In this document: piece by piece, positions 1 to 6,858 of the stretch
Position numbering within the stretch: position 1 is the stretch's first letter
Layout: every line of letters begins with the position of its first letter
From: Methanosarcinaceae archaeon
GTDB taxonomy: Archaea; Halobacteriota; Methanosarcinia; Methanosarcinales; Methanosarcinaceae
Assembly (NCBI GenBank): GCA_017613335.1
Contig: JAGAEB010000050.1
Coordinates: 1 to 9,175, forward strand
DNA length: 9,175 nucleotides
Direction of reading: 5' to 3'
Made by a program: the position numbers and the translations under genes
The notes under the pieces: model-generated
The model's input: only the letters and a program-made list of their open reading frames with translations
Told to the model about the DNA's origin: nothing
Databases searched by the model: none

Positions 1-56
1 GAAGCTGTCGCATTCTGCAGAAGAACGCGGCAGCTTCACACAGGCACAGCTTTTTT
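1..56 (+). terminator. Hairpin followed by a T-run at the left edge, possible terminator
   Basis: Positions 1-11 (GAAGCTGTCGC) pair with 27-37 (GCGGCAGCTTC) over 11 bp with one G-T wobble. The loop itself contains the palindrome TTCTGCAGAA (13-22). A run of six T lies at 51-56, which is 13 nt past the stem, farther than in a classical intrinsic terminator. It could end a + strand gene lying left of the window. The spacing makes this uncertain. Confidence 0.35.
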
Positions 57-140
57 CCCGCAGCCTGTATTTTCCGCTGACCGGTGCAATCTTTTTTTGC
101 CTTCTGTCTCATGCGATCCTTTTATTATTCACGTCATTTC

Positions 141-176
141 TCATCTTACAGACTTTTCTCATCTTACAGACTTTTC
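141..176. repeat. 18-bp direct tandem duplication
   Basis: The unit TCATCTTACAGACTTTTC occurs at 141-158 and is repeated exactly at 159-176. It lies in AT-rich non-coding DNA and is one of several small tandem duplications upstream of the CobN-like gene. Confidence 0.85.
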
Positions 177-248
177 TCTTTTCATATGTATTTAATTTGT
201 ATCTCTATTTTACTTGTTTTTGTCTTCGTCTGTACTCGATAAAATCAT

Positions 249-298
249 TCTTATATAGTTTGTTTTTGTTTCACACAGCACAAATTTACTTTATATTA
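249..298 (+). promoter_or_regulatory. Candidate TATA-box region for the CobN-like gene
   Basis: Two sites resemble the archaeal TATA box: CTTATATAG near 250-258 and TTTATATT at 290-297. If either is used, transcription would start roughly 25 nt downstream. That would give a leader of about 200-250 nt that includes the 13-bp array. The choice between sites cannot be made from sequence, and AT-rich DNA gives such matches by chance. Confidence 0.25.
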
Positions 299-340
299 TT
301 CAAAGTAATTTTGATATTTCTTTCGTGCCCGGACGACTGC

Positions 341-405
341 CTGACTGATCATCCTGACTGATCATCCTGACTGATCATCCTGACTGATCATCCTGACTGA
401 TCATC
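341..405. repeat. Five perfect tandem copies of a 13-bp unit containing TGATCA
   Basis: The unit CTGACTGATCATC repeats five times without error at 341-353, 354-366, 367-379, 380-392 and 393-405. It is followed by decayed copies up to about 430. Each unit carries the palindrome TGATCA, so the dyads sit 13 bp apart. The array lies between the AT-rich candidate promoter and the start codon of the CobN-like gene, so it probably belongs to its leader. The period is not a multiple of three and no coding frame is implied. Confidence 0.95.
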
Positions 406-453
406 CTGAAGTTGATCCTGAAGATCATTCTCCGGAATTTCTGAAATTTCCGG

Positions 454-487
454 TCTGCTGTCTTTTCAGGTCTGCTGTCTTTTCAGG
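454..487. repeat. 17-bp direct tandem duplication before the CobN-like gene
   Basis: TCTGCTGTCTTTTCAGG occurs at 454-470 and again, identical, at 471-487. It lies directly in front of the first possible ATG of the CobN-like gene (490). That position makes the ATG look like part of a duplicated leader rather than a proper ribosome-binding context. Confidence 0.85.
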
Positions 488-510
488 AAATGTCCGGCAC
501 GGAAAAATTC

Positions 511-516
511 AGAGGT
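511..516 (+). promoter_or_regulatory. Ribosome binding site deciding the start of the CobN-like gene
   Basis: AGAGGT lies 6 nt before the ATG at 523, a suitable Shine-Dalgarno spacing. The in-frame ATG at 490 has only CAGGA directly against it, with no room for a spacer. The site therefore favours the shorter protein, whose N-terminus begins straight at a signal peptide. Confidence 0.5.
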
Positions 517-522
517 CTTGCT

Positions 523-3500
523 ATGTCCTTTCAAAAGATCCTTCAGTTTCTGATCATATGTTCGATGCTGCTGTCAGTCATTCCTGTTTCAGCGGCTGCG
601 GAACTGTCCGGTGACGACGTATCTTCCGTTTCCGGAACATTTTTCAATGATCCCGCTTCCTCCGACGTCGCCGGGATCATTTCCGTTTCATCCGGAGATG
701 ATGCCTCTTCTGCTCCCGCTTCATCTTTATCTCCCGAAGATTCTCCGGACGTTTCCGATGATCTTCCCGCTTCCGCAGACGGTGATCGCCGGAAGATTAT
801 TTTCATCCACGGCGGCCGTTCCGAGGATACGATCTATCTGCCTGAGGTCGCCGCCGATCCGATGATCTCGCAATATGCGGATCTGGTCGTGATGACGGGC
901 GGATCTGTTTCCGGCACGATGGATGAGATCCTCGCCTACGACTTTTCTGATGCGGACGTCGTCATCTTCCACAACCTCGCCTCGGAACTCGTCGGTCTCG
1001 TCCTTGAAAAAAGCGATTTCACCGTTCCGCATGACAAGGTCATCATCACGACGGCCGGGAACTGGACGGAAGACGGCTACATCGTTGACAAAACGTTCAA
1101 CGAGTATCTGGATTTCCGCATCCGTGACAACTATTACAACGCTGTCCTCTACATCGGAAAAAAATACGCCGGGATCGATGCATTCGAGCCGGGCGCCCTG
1201 AAGACGAAGCCGGCCTACGGTATCTATCACCCCGACGCCGGCAACGACAGAGACGGCGACTGCTACTTCTCATCCGCCGAGGAATACATGGAATGGTACA
1301 GGACGACGCCGGTCTATGACGAGAACAAGCCGATGATCGCCATCATTCTCGATTCCTTCAAAAGTCTCGACAAAGAGGACAATTCCCGTGACGGACCGAT
1401 GGTCTGCGGCATGATCCGCGCCGTCGAGAACAAAGGCGCCAACGTCCTTTTCGCCACATATGCCAAAGCCGATCCGGACAATCTCAAATATCTGACGATC
1501 GACGGAGAACCTGTCCCGCAGGTCATTCTCGTCACCGCCCGCGGCGGCCGTCTCCCGACGAACGAATCGATCGGCGTCGACGGTGTCACGGATCTGAAAG
1601 AACTCAACGTCGTCGCCATGCACGCCGTCCGTATTTTCGGCAACACCACAACGCCCGAAGCCTGGAACGCATCTATGGAAGGCGTTCCGGACAATGAGAT
1701 CCCGTACATCGTCATGGGAGAGATGGACGGCCTCATCGAGCCTGTCGTCGTCCTCGTCAAAGAATATTCGCCTGAACTGAACATGAACCGCTCGGTCGTC
1801 CTGGAAAAGCAGATGGACTGGTTCGTCGACAGAGCCATGTCCTGGTCCGCCCTCAACACGACGCCGAATGATGAAAAAGTCGTCGTGATCCCGTATTACG
1901 CCGCCGAAGCCGGAAAAGCGAACATCGGCGCCGATACGGATTACTATCTCAACGCCCCTGCAAGTCTGATCAATCTGCTCGAAAACATGAGCGATGAAGG
2001 GTATGATCTCGGCAGCTTCGAGTCTGAGATCATGTCTCAGGAAGATCCTGCAGGCGCTCTCTCCGACCTGATGGTCACATACGGCCACAACACAGGCACC
2101 TGGGCGCCCGGAATGGTCGATCAGGCCGTCGCCGAAGGCCGCGCCGTCCTTGTCCCGGAAGAGGAATACCGCGCCTGGTTCGAAGAAACACTCAGCAAAG
2201 AAAAGCAGAAAGAAGTCAGGTCCCTGTGGGGAGACGCCCCGGGCGACATCATGGTCTTCACCGACAACAATACCCTCGACCGGTACATCGTGATCCCGAC
2301 GATCCGCTTCGGAAACGTCATCCTGACGCCCAACCCCATGAGAGGCCGCGACCAGTCATCCGAAGCGCTCGCCAACAAAGGCGCCTACCCGCCGACGCAC
2401 CAGTGCCTTGCTTTCTATTACTGGTTCAACAATGTCGAAAACAACAACAAAGGCGTCTCCGCCTATCTGCCGTTTTACTCGAACATCGCCGTCATGCCCG
2501 GACATGAGACGACGCTTGCCGCCGACGACTGGGGCGCGATCCTCATGCAGGACAAACCGATCATCCACATCCTCCCGGTCGATGCCAAAGGAACGACGGA
2601 TGCCCGCCGCGGCAATATGCAGGTCATCAGTTATCTGACGCCGGCGCTCGTTCCGGCAGGACTGTCGGACTCTCTCTCCGATCTCAACGCGTCCGTCAAT
2701 GCTTTCCTGGATGCCTCCGACGACGAAAAAGGATCCCTGAAACCCGGCCTCATCAGCCTGATCGAAAAGAACGGCATCGGAACGGCTCTCAATGTCACGG
2801 ATCCTGCTTCCCTGTCCGACGAGGAATTCCTTGATTTCGCAGAAGATGTTTCCGGGTATCTTGAAAGCATTTCAGGCGCTCTTATCCCTCTGGGCACGCA
2901 CACGCTCGGCGAGACGCCGGATGAAGCAGACATGCGCCTCATGGCCGAACAGATGTACAGGACAGACAGTTCCCGGTCCGTCGAAGAATACATGAACGTC
3001 ATGAACGAGTCTGCCGGCCGCGAGATCCCGGCCATCCTGAATGCGCTTTCGGCAGGCTACACGCCGGCAAATCTGGCAGGCGACCCCGTGAAAAAACCGG
3101 ATGTCCTCCCGGCGGGCGGCGGCCTTTACAACCACGACACCAGGACGATCCCGACGAAGGAATCCTGGAACGAAGGCGTCAGGCTCGTCGATGAACTCAT
3201 CGCCGCCTATCAGAAAGAACACGGTGCAGATGCCTATCCGGATAAGACGGCGTATCTCCTGTGGGCGATCGAGACAAGCCGCAACGGCGGTGTCCTGGAA
3301 TCGCAGATCCTGTATTCTGTCGGTGTCAAGCCGGTCTGGAATTCATCGAACGGCCGTCTCATGGGATTCTATGATATGAACAGCGGAAAAGTCGTCTCCG
3401 GATCCGTCGGCGCGACGAACGGCATCGCCGATGCGTACGATGCGGCCAAAGACAATCTGGCCCGGCCGCGTCTCGATGTCCTCGTCGTCACGTCCGGTTC

Positions 3501-4890
3501 CTACCGCGACATGTACGGCGGCATGCTTCAGAATATCACGACGGCGATCTCCTACGCCGCGAAAGCCGAAGATGAGAACGGTTATGAAAACTATGTCCGC
3601 CGGAATACCGAAAAGATCCTTGAAGAACTGAAAGAATCCGGAAATTATACGGACGAAGAAGCCGAAGCGCTTTCTCAGGCACGCATTTTCGCACCGGCGC
3701 CGGGTGAATATACGTCAGGCATCGAGAACATGGTCGCAGGCTCCTACACGAGCGACGATCTGGCGCAGATGTATATCGACCGGATGGGCTACATCTATTC
3801 CGGCGATCTTCAGGGTGCCTACGATCCGGATGTGTTCGCCGCGAATCTGGCCGACGTCGACCGGTCCGTCTTCAGCCGGTCTTCTTCCCTTTACGGTGTC
3901 CTGGACCATGATATGGTCGCTTCCTATTTCGGCGGCCTTTCCGCCGCGGTCGACAAAGCCAACGGCGACGGCCCTGCGCCTGACAGTTACATCATGAACA
4001 TGAGACAGGACGGCAAAGTCCGGACACTGGGCTCTTTCCTCCACGAAGATCTCCGCTCCCGCTATCTGAACGAGAACTGGGTCGATGCCATGATGGCTGA
4101 CGATTATGCCGGAACCACGTTCATGAATGAATTCTCCGAAGCGCTCCGCCTCTGGGATTCAACGACCGACGGCGTCGTCACGACAGAGACATGGCAGGCC
4201 GTCTACGATATGTATGTCTCGGACGGACCCGTGAAAGATTACCTGAAAGAGACGAACGCCTATGCTTACCAGTCCCTCGTCGGCAATCTGCTCCAGAGCG
4301 AAACTGCCGTTTCTCTTCCCGAGGACGTCCGGAACGATCTCATCCGGGAATTCGTCCAAAGCACGGCTCAGAGCGGCGTCACATGCTGCCACCACACCTG
4401 CGGCAATCCGTCTTTCACAGACTTCATCGTCGGTCAGATGTCTGCCGCAGGCGTCGACCCGGCCGATCAGGAAGCTTTCATGACGAACATCAGGGAAGCC
4501 GGCCTGACATTCACGGAACCGGAAAAGAAGCCGTCCAAGTCTTCCTCCTCCGGCCGCGGCGCCGGAAAAGCCACTGTCATTTCCGGAACAGCTTCCCTCC
4601 CGGACACCGCAGACGACAACACTGAAAGCAGCAGAGACGACATCACGGACAGCACACAGAACGTCCCCGCCCGCGACGACGACCCCGGCGAAGGTTACGG
4701 AAACGAGCCCGGAAACGCCGGATCCGTCTCCGGTTACCGGATGGACGAAACGAAACAGAAGACGCCGACGGATTCTGTCAGGGATTTCCTTTCAAACCCG
4801 GTCTTCTCGACATCGAACATCGTCGTGATCCTCGTCATCCTCCTGCTCATCGGTATCATCTTCTACGGCTACCGGAAAAAAGGACTGTGA
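523..4890 (+). CDS. cobN: CobN/magnesium-chelatase H-like protein, secreted and membrane-anchored
   Basis: A 1455-residue protein, full length for the CobN/BchH family of large tetrapyrrole metal-chelatase subunits. Residues 1-25 form a signal peptide. Residues 27-88 are a Ser/Asp-rich linker. Chelatase-like sequence runs from about 89 to 1320. Family landmarks are ISYLTP (702-707) in the conserved LTPP-x-AGL region, VVTSGSYRD (988-996), LDHDM (1127-1131) and NENW (1183-1186). A TCCHHTCGNP motif sits at 1287-1296, as in methanogen CobN homologues. After a low-complexity linker (about 1320-1430) a membrane segment (about 1433-1450) ends in RKKGL, placing the large domain outside the cell. The usual CobN motif HxGTHG, before the PGK, is replaced by YLPFYSNIAVMPGHE (648-662), so ordinary cobalt insertion is doubtful. 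ATP-dependent partner subunits are absent here and would be cytoplasmic. A surface role in metal or tetrapyrrole binding is inference. A longer start at 490 is possible but has a poorer ribosome site. Confidence 0.88.
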   Translation: MSFQKILQFLIICSMLLSVIPVSAAAELSGDDVSSVSGTFFNDPASSDVAGIISVSSGDDASSAPASSLSPEDSPDVSDDLPASADGDRRKIIFIHGGRSEDTIYLPEVAADPMISQYADLVVMTGGSVSGTMDEILAYDFSDADVVIFHNLASELVGLVLEKSDFTVPHDKVIITTAGNWTEDGYIVDKTFNEYLDFRIRDNYYNAVLYIGKKYAGIDAFEPGALKTKPAYGIYHPDAGNDRDGDCYFSSAEEYMEWYRTTPVYDENKPMIAIILDSFKSLDKEDNSRDGPMVCGMIRAVENKGANVLFATYAKADPDNLKYLTIDGEPVPQVILVTARGGRLPTNESIGVDGVTDLKELNVVAMHAVRIFGNTTTPEAWNASMEGVPDNEIPYIVMGEMDGLIEPVVVLVKEYSPELNMNRSVVLEKQMDWFVDRAMSWSALNTTPNDEKVVVIPYYAAEAGKANIGADTDYYLNAPASLINLLENMSDEGYDLGSFESEIMSQEDPAGALSDLMVTYGHNTGTWAPGMVDQAVAEGRAVLVPEEEYRAWFEETLSKEKQKEVRSLWGDAPGDIMVFTDNNTLDRYIVIPTIRFGNVILTPNPMRGRDQSSEALANKGAYPPTHQCLAFYYWFNNVENNNKGVSAYLPFYSNIAVMPGHETTLAADDWGAILMQDKPIIHILPVDAKGTTDARRGNMQVISYLTPALVPAGLSDSLSDLNASVNAFLDASDDEKGSLKPGLISLIEKNGIGTALNVTDPASLSDEEFLDFAEDVSGYLESISGALIPLGTHTLGETPDEADMRLMAEQMYRTDSSRSVEEYMNVMNESAGREIPAILNALSAGYTPANLAGDPVKKPDVLPAGGGLYNHDTRTIPTKESWNEGVRLVDELIAAYQKEHGADAYPDKTAYLLWAIETSRNGGVLESQILYSVGVKPVWNSSNGRLMGFYDMNSGKVVSGSVGATNGIADAYDAAKDNLARPRLDVLVVTSGSYRDMYGGMLQNITTAISYAAKAEDENGYENYVRRNTEKILEELKESGNYTDEEAEALSQARIFAPAPGEYTSGIENMVAGSYTSDDLAQMYIDRMGYIYSGDLQGAYDPDVFAANLADVDRSVFSRSSSLYGVLDHDMVASYFGGLSAAVDKANGDGPAPDSYIMNMRQDGKVRTLGSFLHEDLRSRYLNENWVDAMMADDYAGTTFMNEFSEALRLWDSTTDGVVTTETWQAVYDMYVSDGPVKDYLKETNAYAYQSLVGNLLQSETAVSLPEDVRNDLIREFVQSTAQSGVTCCHHTCGNPSFTDFIVGQMSAAGVDPADQEAFMTNIREAGLTFTEPEKKPSKSSSSGRGAGKATVISGTASLPDTADDNTESSRDDITDSTQNVPARDDDPGEGYGNEPGNAGSVSGYRMDETKQKTPTDSVRDFLSNPVFSTSNIVVILVILLLIGIIFYGYRKKGL

Positions 4891-5018
4891 ACGAAAAACG
4901 ACAGACTGAGGCAGACTGTAAACAAAAACAACAGACAGAAACAGACTGTGAACGAAAACAACAGACAGAAACAGACTGTAAACGAAAACAACAGACAGAA
5001 ACAGACATAAACGAAAAC
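4888..5018. repeat. 30-bp tandem array continuing from the stop codon of the CobN-like gene
   Basis: About four copies with a 30-bp period at 4891-4920 (diverged), 4921-4950, 4951-4980 and 4981-5010, plus a partial copy to 5018. The core is AACAGACAGAAACAGACTGT, with AACGAAAAC at each junction. The string GACTGTGAACGAAAA at the end of the gene, spanning its TGA (4888-4890), recurs at the junction of copies 2 and 3. The array therefore includes the 3' tip of the gene. Because the period is a multiple of three, the strand stays open in frame, which yields spurious reading frames. Confidence 0.93.
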
Positions 5019-5066
5019 AGGCCGGCAGGTTCAGTCCAAAAGCGTCAACCTGCCGGCCTTTTTTTA
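5019..5066 (+). terminator. Intrinsic-type terminator of the CobN-like gene
   Basis: AGGCCGGCAGGTT (5019-5031) pairs perfectly with AACCTGCCGGCCT (5047-5059), a 13-bp GC-rich stem with a 15-nt loop. A T-run at 5059-5065 follows at once. The position, just after the 30-bp array and before the convergent - strand gene, fits termination of the + strand transcript. The stem could also act on the - strand, where it is followed by a shorter T-run. Confidence 0.8.
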
Positions 5067-5108
5067 CCTATGAACGCCAATATGCCGGAATTACCGGGAA
5101 TCGAAAAT

Positions 5109-5500
5109 TTATCGATCAAACTCAAAAACGATGTAGGACCGGCTCATTGAATCATCTGCACTCCGGGGATTGAACGAAACGATCCCGAAACTTCCGGCAG
5201 TGGGTTTAATCTGAACAAACGATATCGCATCGGGACCTGCCGGTTGGTGAATGCAGACGCTGCCGGTGATTTTAATAAGACGCCCGCCATCCGATTTTGA
5301 GGGCACCTGTGTGACAATCCTGTCAAATGACATCAAATCATATTCTACAGGAATTTTTTTTGTTGTCAGACGGCCGTCCGGATTCATATATACGGCGGAA
5401 AGTGATGTATTTTCCCGGTCAATCATATATATGTTTCGATTTTAACAGGTTCATTCCTCTTCGTCTTTCTGACAGAAATAATCTGTGCCGGCCGATCCAT
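5109..5500 (-). pseudogene. Unrecognised small gene broken by a 2-bp frameshift in an AT repeat
   Basis: The downstream frame (5109-5426) encodes 105 residues ending in YIVFEFDR and reads like a real, probably beta-rich protein. An upstream frame beginning MDRPAQII at 5500 runs to KIETYI and stops at 5423, overlapping the ATG of the second frame. The break lies in an (AT)4 run at 5425-5432. Removing one AT gives KIETYMIDRENTSL, a single frame of about 129 residues. This suggests that an AT insertion broke the gene. The first frame also stays open upstream to a TGA at 5531-5533, beyond which similar codons resume at an ATG (5557), so the original gene may have been longer. I recognise no family. 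Alternatives are a translated 105-residue gene starting at 5426, or two coupled short ORFs sharing ATGA. Confidence 0.45.
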
Positions 5501-5653
5501 GACGGCTTCACGGATGCCGATGATTGACTCTCACTTATGTACCGAATTGATAGCCATGTCAGAGCAAAGGAAGTCCCGACGAATCAGGATTTCTCTTTGT
5601 TTCTTTGGTCAGATTGCCGTTTTTATCGCACGGCTCCAAATATTTGAGTTTCT

Positions 5654-5740
5654 GCTTTAATTTCTTCTTTTCCGAATCCCATCCGGCAATTTCTTCTTTG
5701 AGAATAACCCCGCCGGCCTTTCTTCTTTGAGAAAAATCTG
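5654..5740. repeat. Degenerate 29-bp repeat, three copies
   Basis: The anchor TTTCTTCTTT occurs at 5661, 5690 and 5719, exactly 29 bp apart. The second and third copies share CCGGC before the anchor and GAGAA after it. The first copy is more diverged. This looks like an older, decayed tandem array of the same general kind as the intact arrays elsewhere in the window. Confidence 0.6.
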
Positions 5741-5748
5741 TCGGCCGT

Positions 5749-5797
5749 AAAAAAAAGAAAGCCGGATCTCCCGGGCAATCCGGGATCCGGCTTTTAT
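5749..5797 (-). terminator. Terminator of the EngB transcript
   Basis: AAAGCCGGAT (5758-5767) pairs with ATCCGGCTTT (5785-5794). An inner CCCGG (5770-5774) pairs with CCGGG (5780-5784) across a 5-nt loop, leaving a 2-nt bulge. On the - strand the stem is followed by TTTC and a run of eight T (complement of 5749-5756). It lies about 95 bp past the EngB stop and probably ends the aIF2-alpha to EngB transcription unit. Confidence 0.75.
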
Positions 5798-5891
5798 TTC
5801 GTCCGGATGATGCCGTCCGGTCTTTGTTTTTCATATCCGGGCAATCATCTTTCATGCCCGTATTTTATTTTTCAGACGAATGATCCGGCTT

Positions 5892-6629
5892 TCATTTCTG
5901 TTCCGGATTTCCGAGATACTTGAAAAGGTCGTCCCGTTTCATCTTATGGATCTCGTTCTTCAGCGCGGAGACGAGCGGCCTGATCTTTTTGTCCCTGGCG
6001 CTCACGGGCGCGAGGATGATGCCGCTTTCTTTGCGCGGACCCGCGTATCCGTATTTCTCCGCGATCATGTCGAGGAGCGGCTCCAGGTCTTTTTCGTCGA
6101 CGCGGTCCATCTTGTTGACGGCGATGATCGGGATGATGCCGATCTCCCTGACGAAGCTGTAAAGTTCGATGTCGATCGGGATCTCGTTGCGTTCGTCCCA
6201 GCGGTCGACGATCTCTTCGAAGGAAAGGCCGTCGATCACGAGGACAGCGATCCTGATCCTGTCTTTATTGGACTCGATATACTGAACGATATTCGTCTTC
6301 ACGTCTTCGGCTTTGTCTTTCGTCACGCCCGACATGAATCCGAACCCCGGCATATCCGTGATCAGGAGATCATCGCGGTAGATGTATGTCGGCTTCAGCG
6401 TCACACCCGGACGCTTCCCGGTCCTGACGTTCTCACCCGTCAGCGCTTTCAGGAGGGTCGATTTCCCGACGTTGGACCTGCCGATGAAAACGATCTCGAA
6501 GGACGCTTCCGCATTCTTCTTCTCAAGGCGATCCATGGCCTTCGCCGACTCTCTCTGCCTGATCTTCGCCAGGTTCTTCTTCCTTTTCGCTTCATGCCTT
6601 ATTTTCTTCGGCGGTGCATCTGAGATCAC
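5892..6629 (-). CDS. engB: GTP-binding protein EngB (YihA family)
   Basis: A TRAFAC-class GTPase of the EngB/YihA family, 245 residues with the chosen start. In bacteria EngB is needed for late assembly of the large ribosomal subunit. The archaeal role is presumed similar. All G motifs are visible: G1 GRSNVGKST (50-58), a G2 threonine in RPGVT (about 77), G3 DMPGFG (92-97), G4 NKMD (172-175) and G5 VSA (209-211). The first 40 or so residues are an unusually basic extension relative to the roughly 200-residue bacterial proteins. This may help RNA contact (inference). The GTG at 6629 is preceded by AGGTGG with a 5-nt spacer. The GTG at 6638 lies inside that site, so the shorter form is preferred. 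The gene follows the PAC2 gene across about 200 bp filled by the 40-bp array and may share its transcript. Confidence 0.88.
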   Translation of the reverse strand: MISDAPPKKIRHEAKRKKNLAKIRQRESAKAMDRLEKKNAEASFEIVFIGRSNVGKSTLLKALTGENVRTGKRPGVTLKPTYIYRDDLLITDMPGFGFMSGVTKDKAEDVKTNIVQYIESNKDRIRIAVLVIDGLSFEEIVDRWDERNEIPIDIELYSFVREIGIIPIIAVNKMDRVDEKDLEPLLDMIAEKYGYAGPRKESGIILAPVSARDKKIRPLVSALKNEIHKMKRDDLFKYLGNPEQK

Positions 6630-6655
6630 AATTACCACCTGTCATTGATTTTTTT

Positions 6656-6858
6656 CATCCGCAGGACCCTCATCCGTCATATGCCGGATCCTCATCCGTA
6701 TTCGGATCGTCATCCGTCATATGCCGGATCCTCATCCGTATTCGGATCGTCATCCGTCATATGCCGGACCATCATCCGTATCCTGATCCTCATCCGTCAT
6801 ATGCCGGACCATCATCCGTATCCTGATCCTCATCCGTAATATGCCAGATCATCATCCG
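6656..6858. repeat. 40-bp tandem array between the PAC2 and EngB genes
   Basis: Four full units begin at 6671, 6711, 6751 and 6791, each opening with CATCCGTCATATGCCGG. A fifth, diverged copy begins at 6831 and runs to about 6858 inside the end of the PAC2 gene. A decayed fragment precedes the first unit at 6656-6670. Units 1-2 and 3-4 form two subtypes (GGATC with TATTCGGATCGT, or GGACC with TATCCTGATCCT), so duplication occurred in steps. The array fills nearly all of the space between the genes. Its period is not a multiple of three, and the + strand frames through it are not taken as genes. Confidence 0.95.

Larger units (their letters stand above)
57..340. other. Non-coding AT-rich region upstream of the CobN-like gene
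   Basis: No plausible coding region is seen on either strand. The stretch holds T-runs (for example 92-98), an 18-bp direct duplication at 141-176 and AT-rich sites that could serve as archaeal TATA boxes. It gives way to the 13-bp tandem array at 341. It most likely contains the promoter region of the downstream gene. Confidence 0.6.
5501..5891. other. Intergenic region between EngB and the broken small gene
   Basis: It contains the hairpin terminator of EngB (5749-5797) and a degenerate 29-bp repeat (5654-5740). A 98-codon - strand frame (5559-5855) crosses the terminator stem and lacks a ribosome site, so I do not call it a gene. Its last third (lysine- and glutamate-rich) may be a remnant linked to the broken gene downstream. 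Confidence 0.5.

Noticed and set aside
4888..5010. Stop-codon readthrough of the CobN-like TGA into 39 open codons ending at TAA
   Set aside because: The open frame follows from the 30-bp period. The protein already ends in a normal membrane anchor with a basic tail, and no selenocysteine or readthrough element is seen.
4887..5150. + strand frame of 87 codons with Lys/Gln/Thr repeats, starting at a GTG overlapping the CobN-like stop
   Set aside because: It is produced by the 30-bp array (a period divisible by three), runs across the terminator stem and lacks a properly spaced ribosome site.
5559..5855. - strand frame of 98 codons
   Set aside because: Its first part covers the EngB terminator hairpin, there is no ribosome site, and the middle is encoded by a degenerate 29-bp repeat.
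5880..6623. Long + strand frame opposite EngB, and similar long frames opposite the PAC2 and CobN-like genes
   Set aside because: They are antisense shadows of genes with clear family motifs, a common effect of GC-biased third positions.
6614..6839. + strand frames with repeated HPSYAG-type sequence
   Set aside because: They are read out of the 40-bp array in the wrong strand for the cluster. The repeat unit simply lacks stops in those frames.
6671..6858. CRISPR array
   Set aside because: Units follow one another directly with no unique spacers, and no cas gene is near. The same holds for the 13-, 24- and 30-bp arrays.
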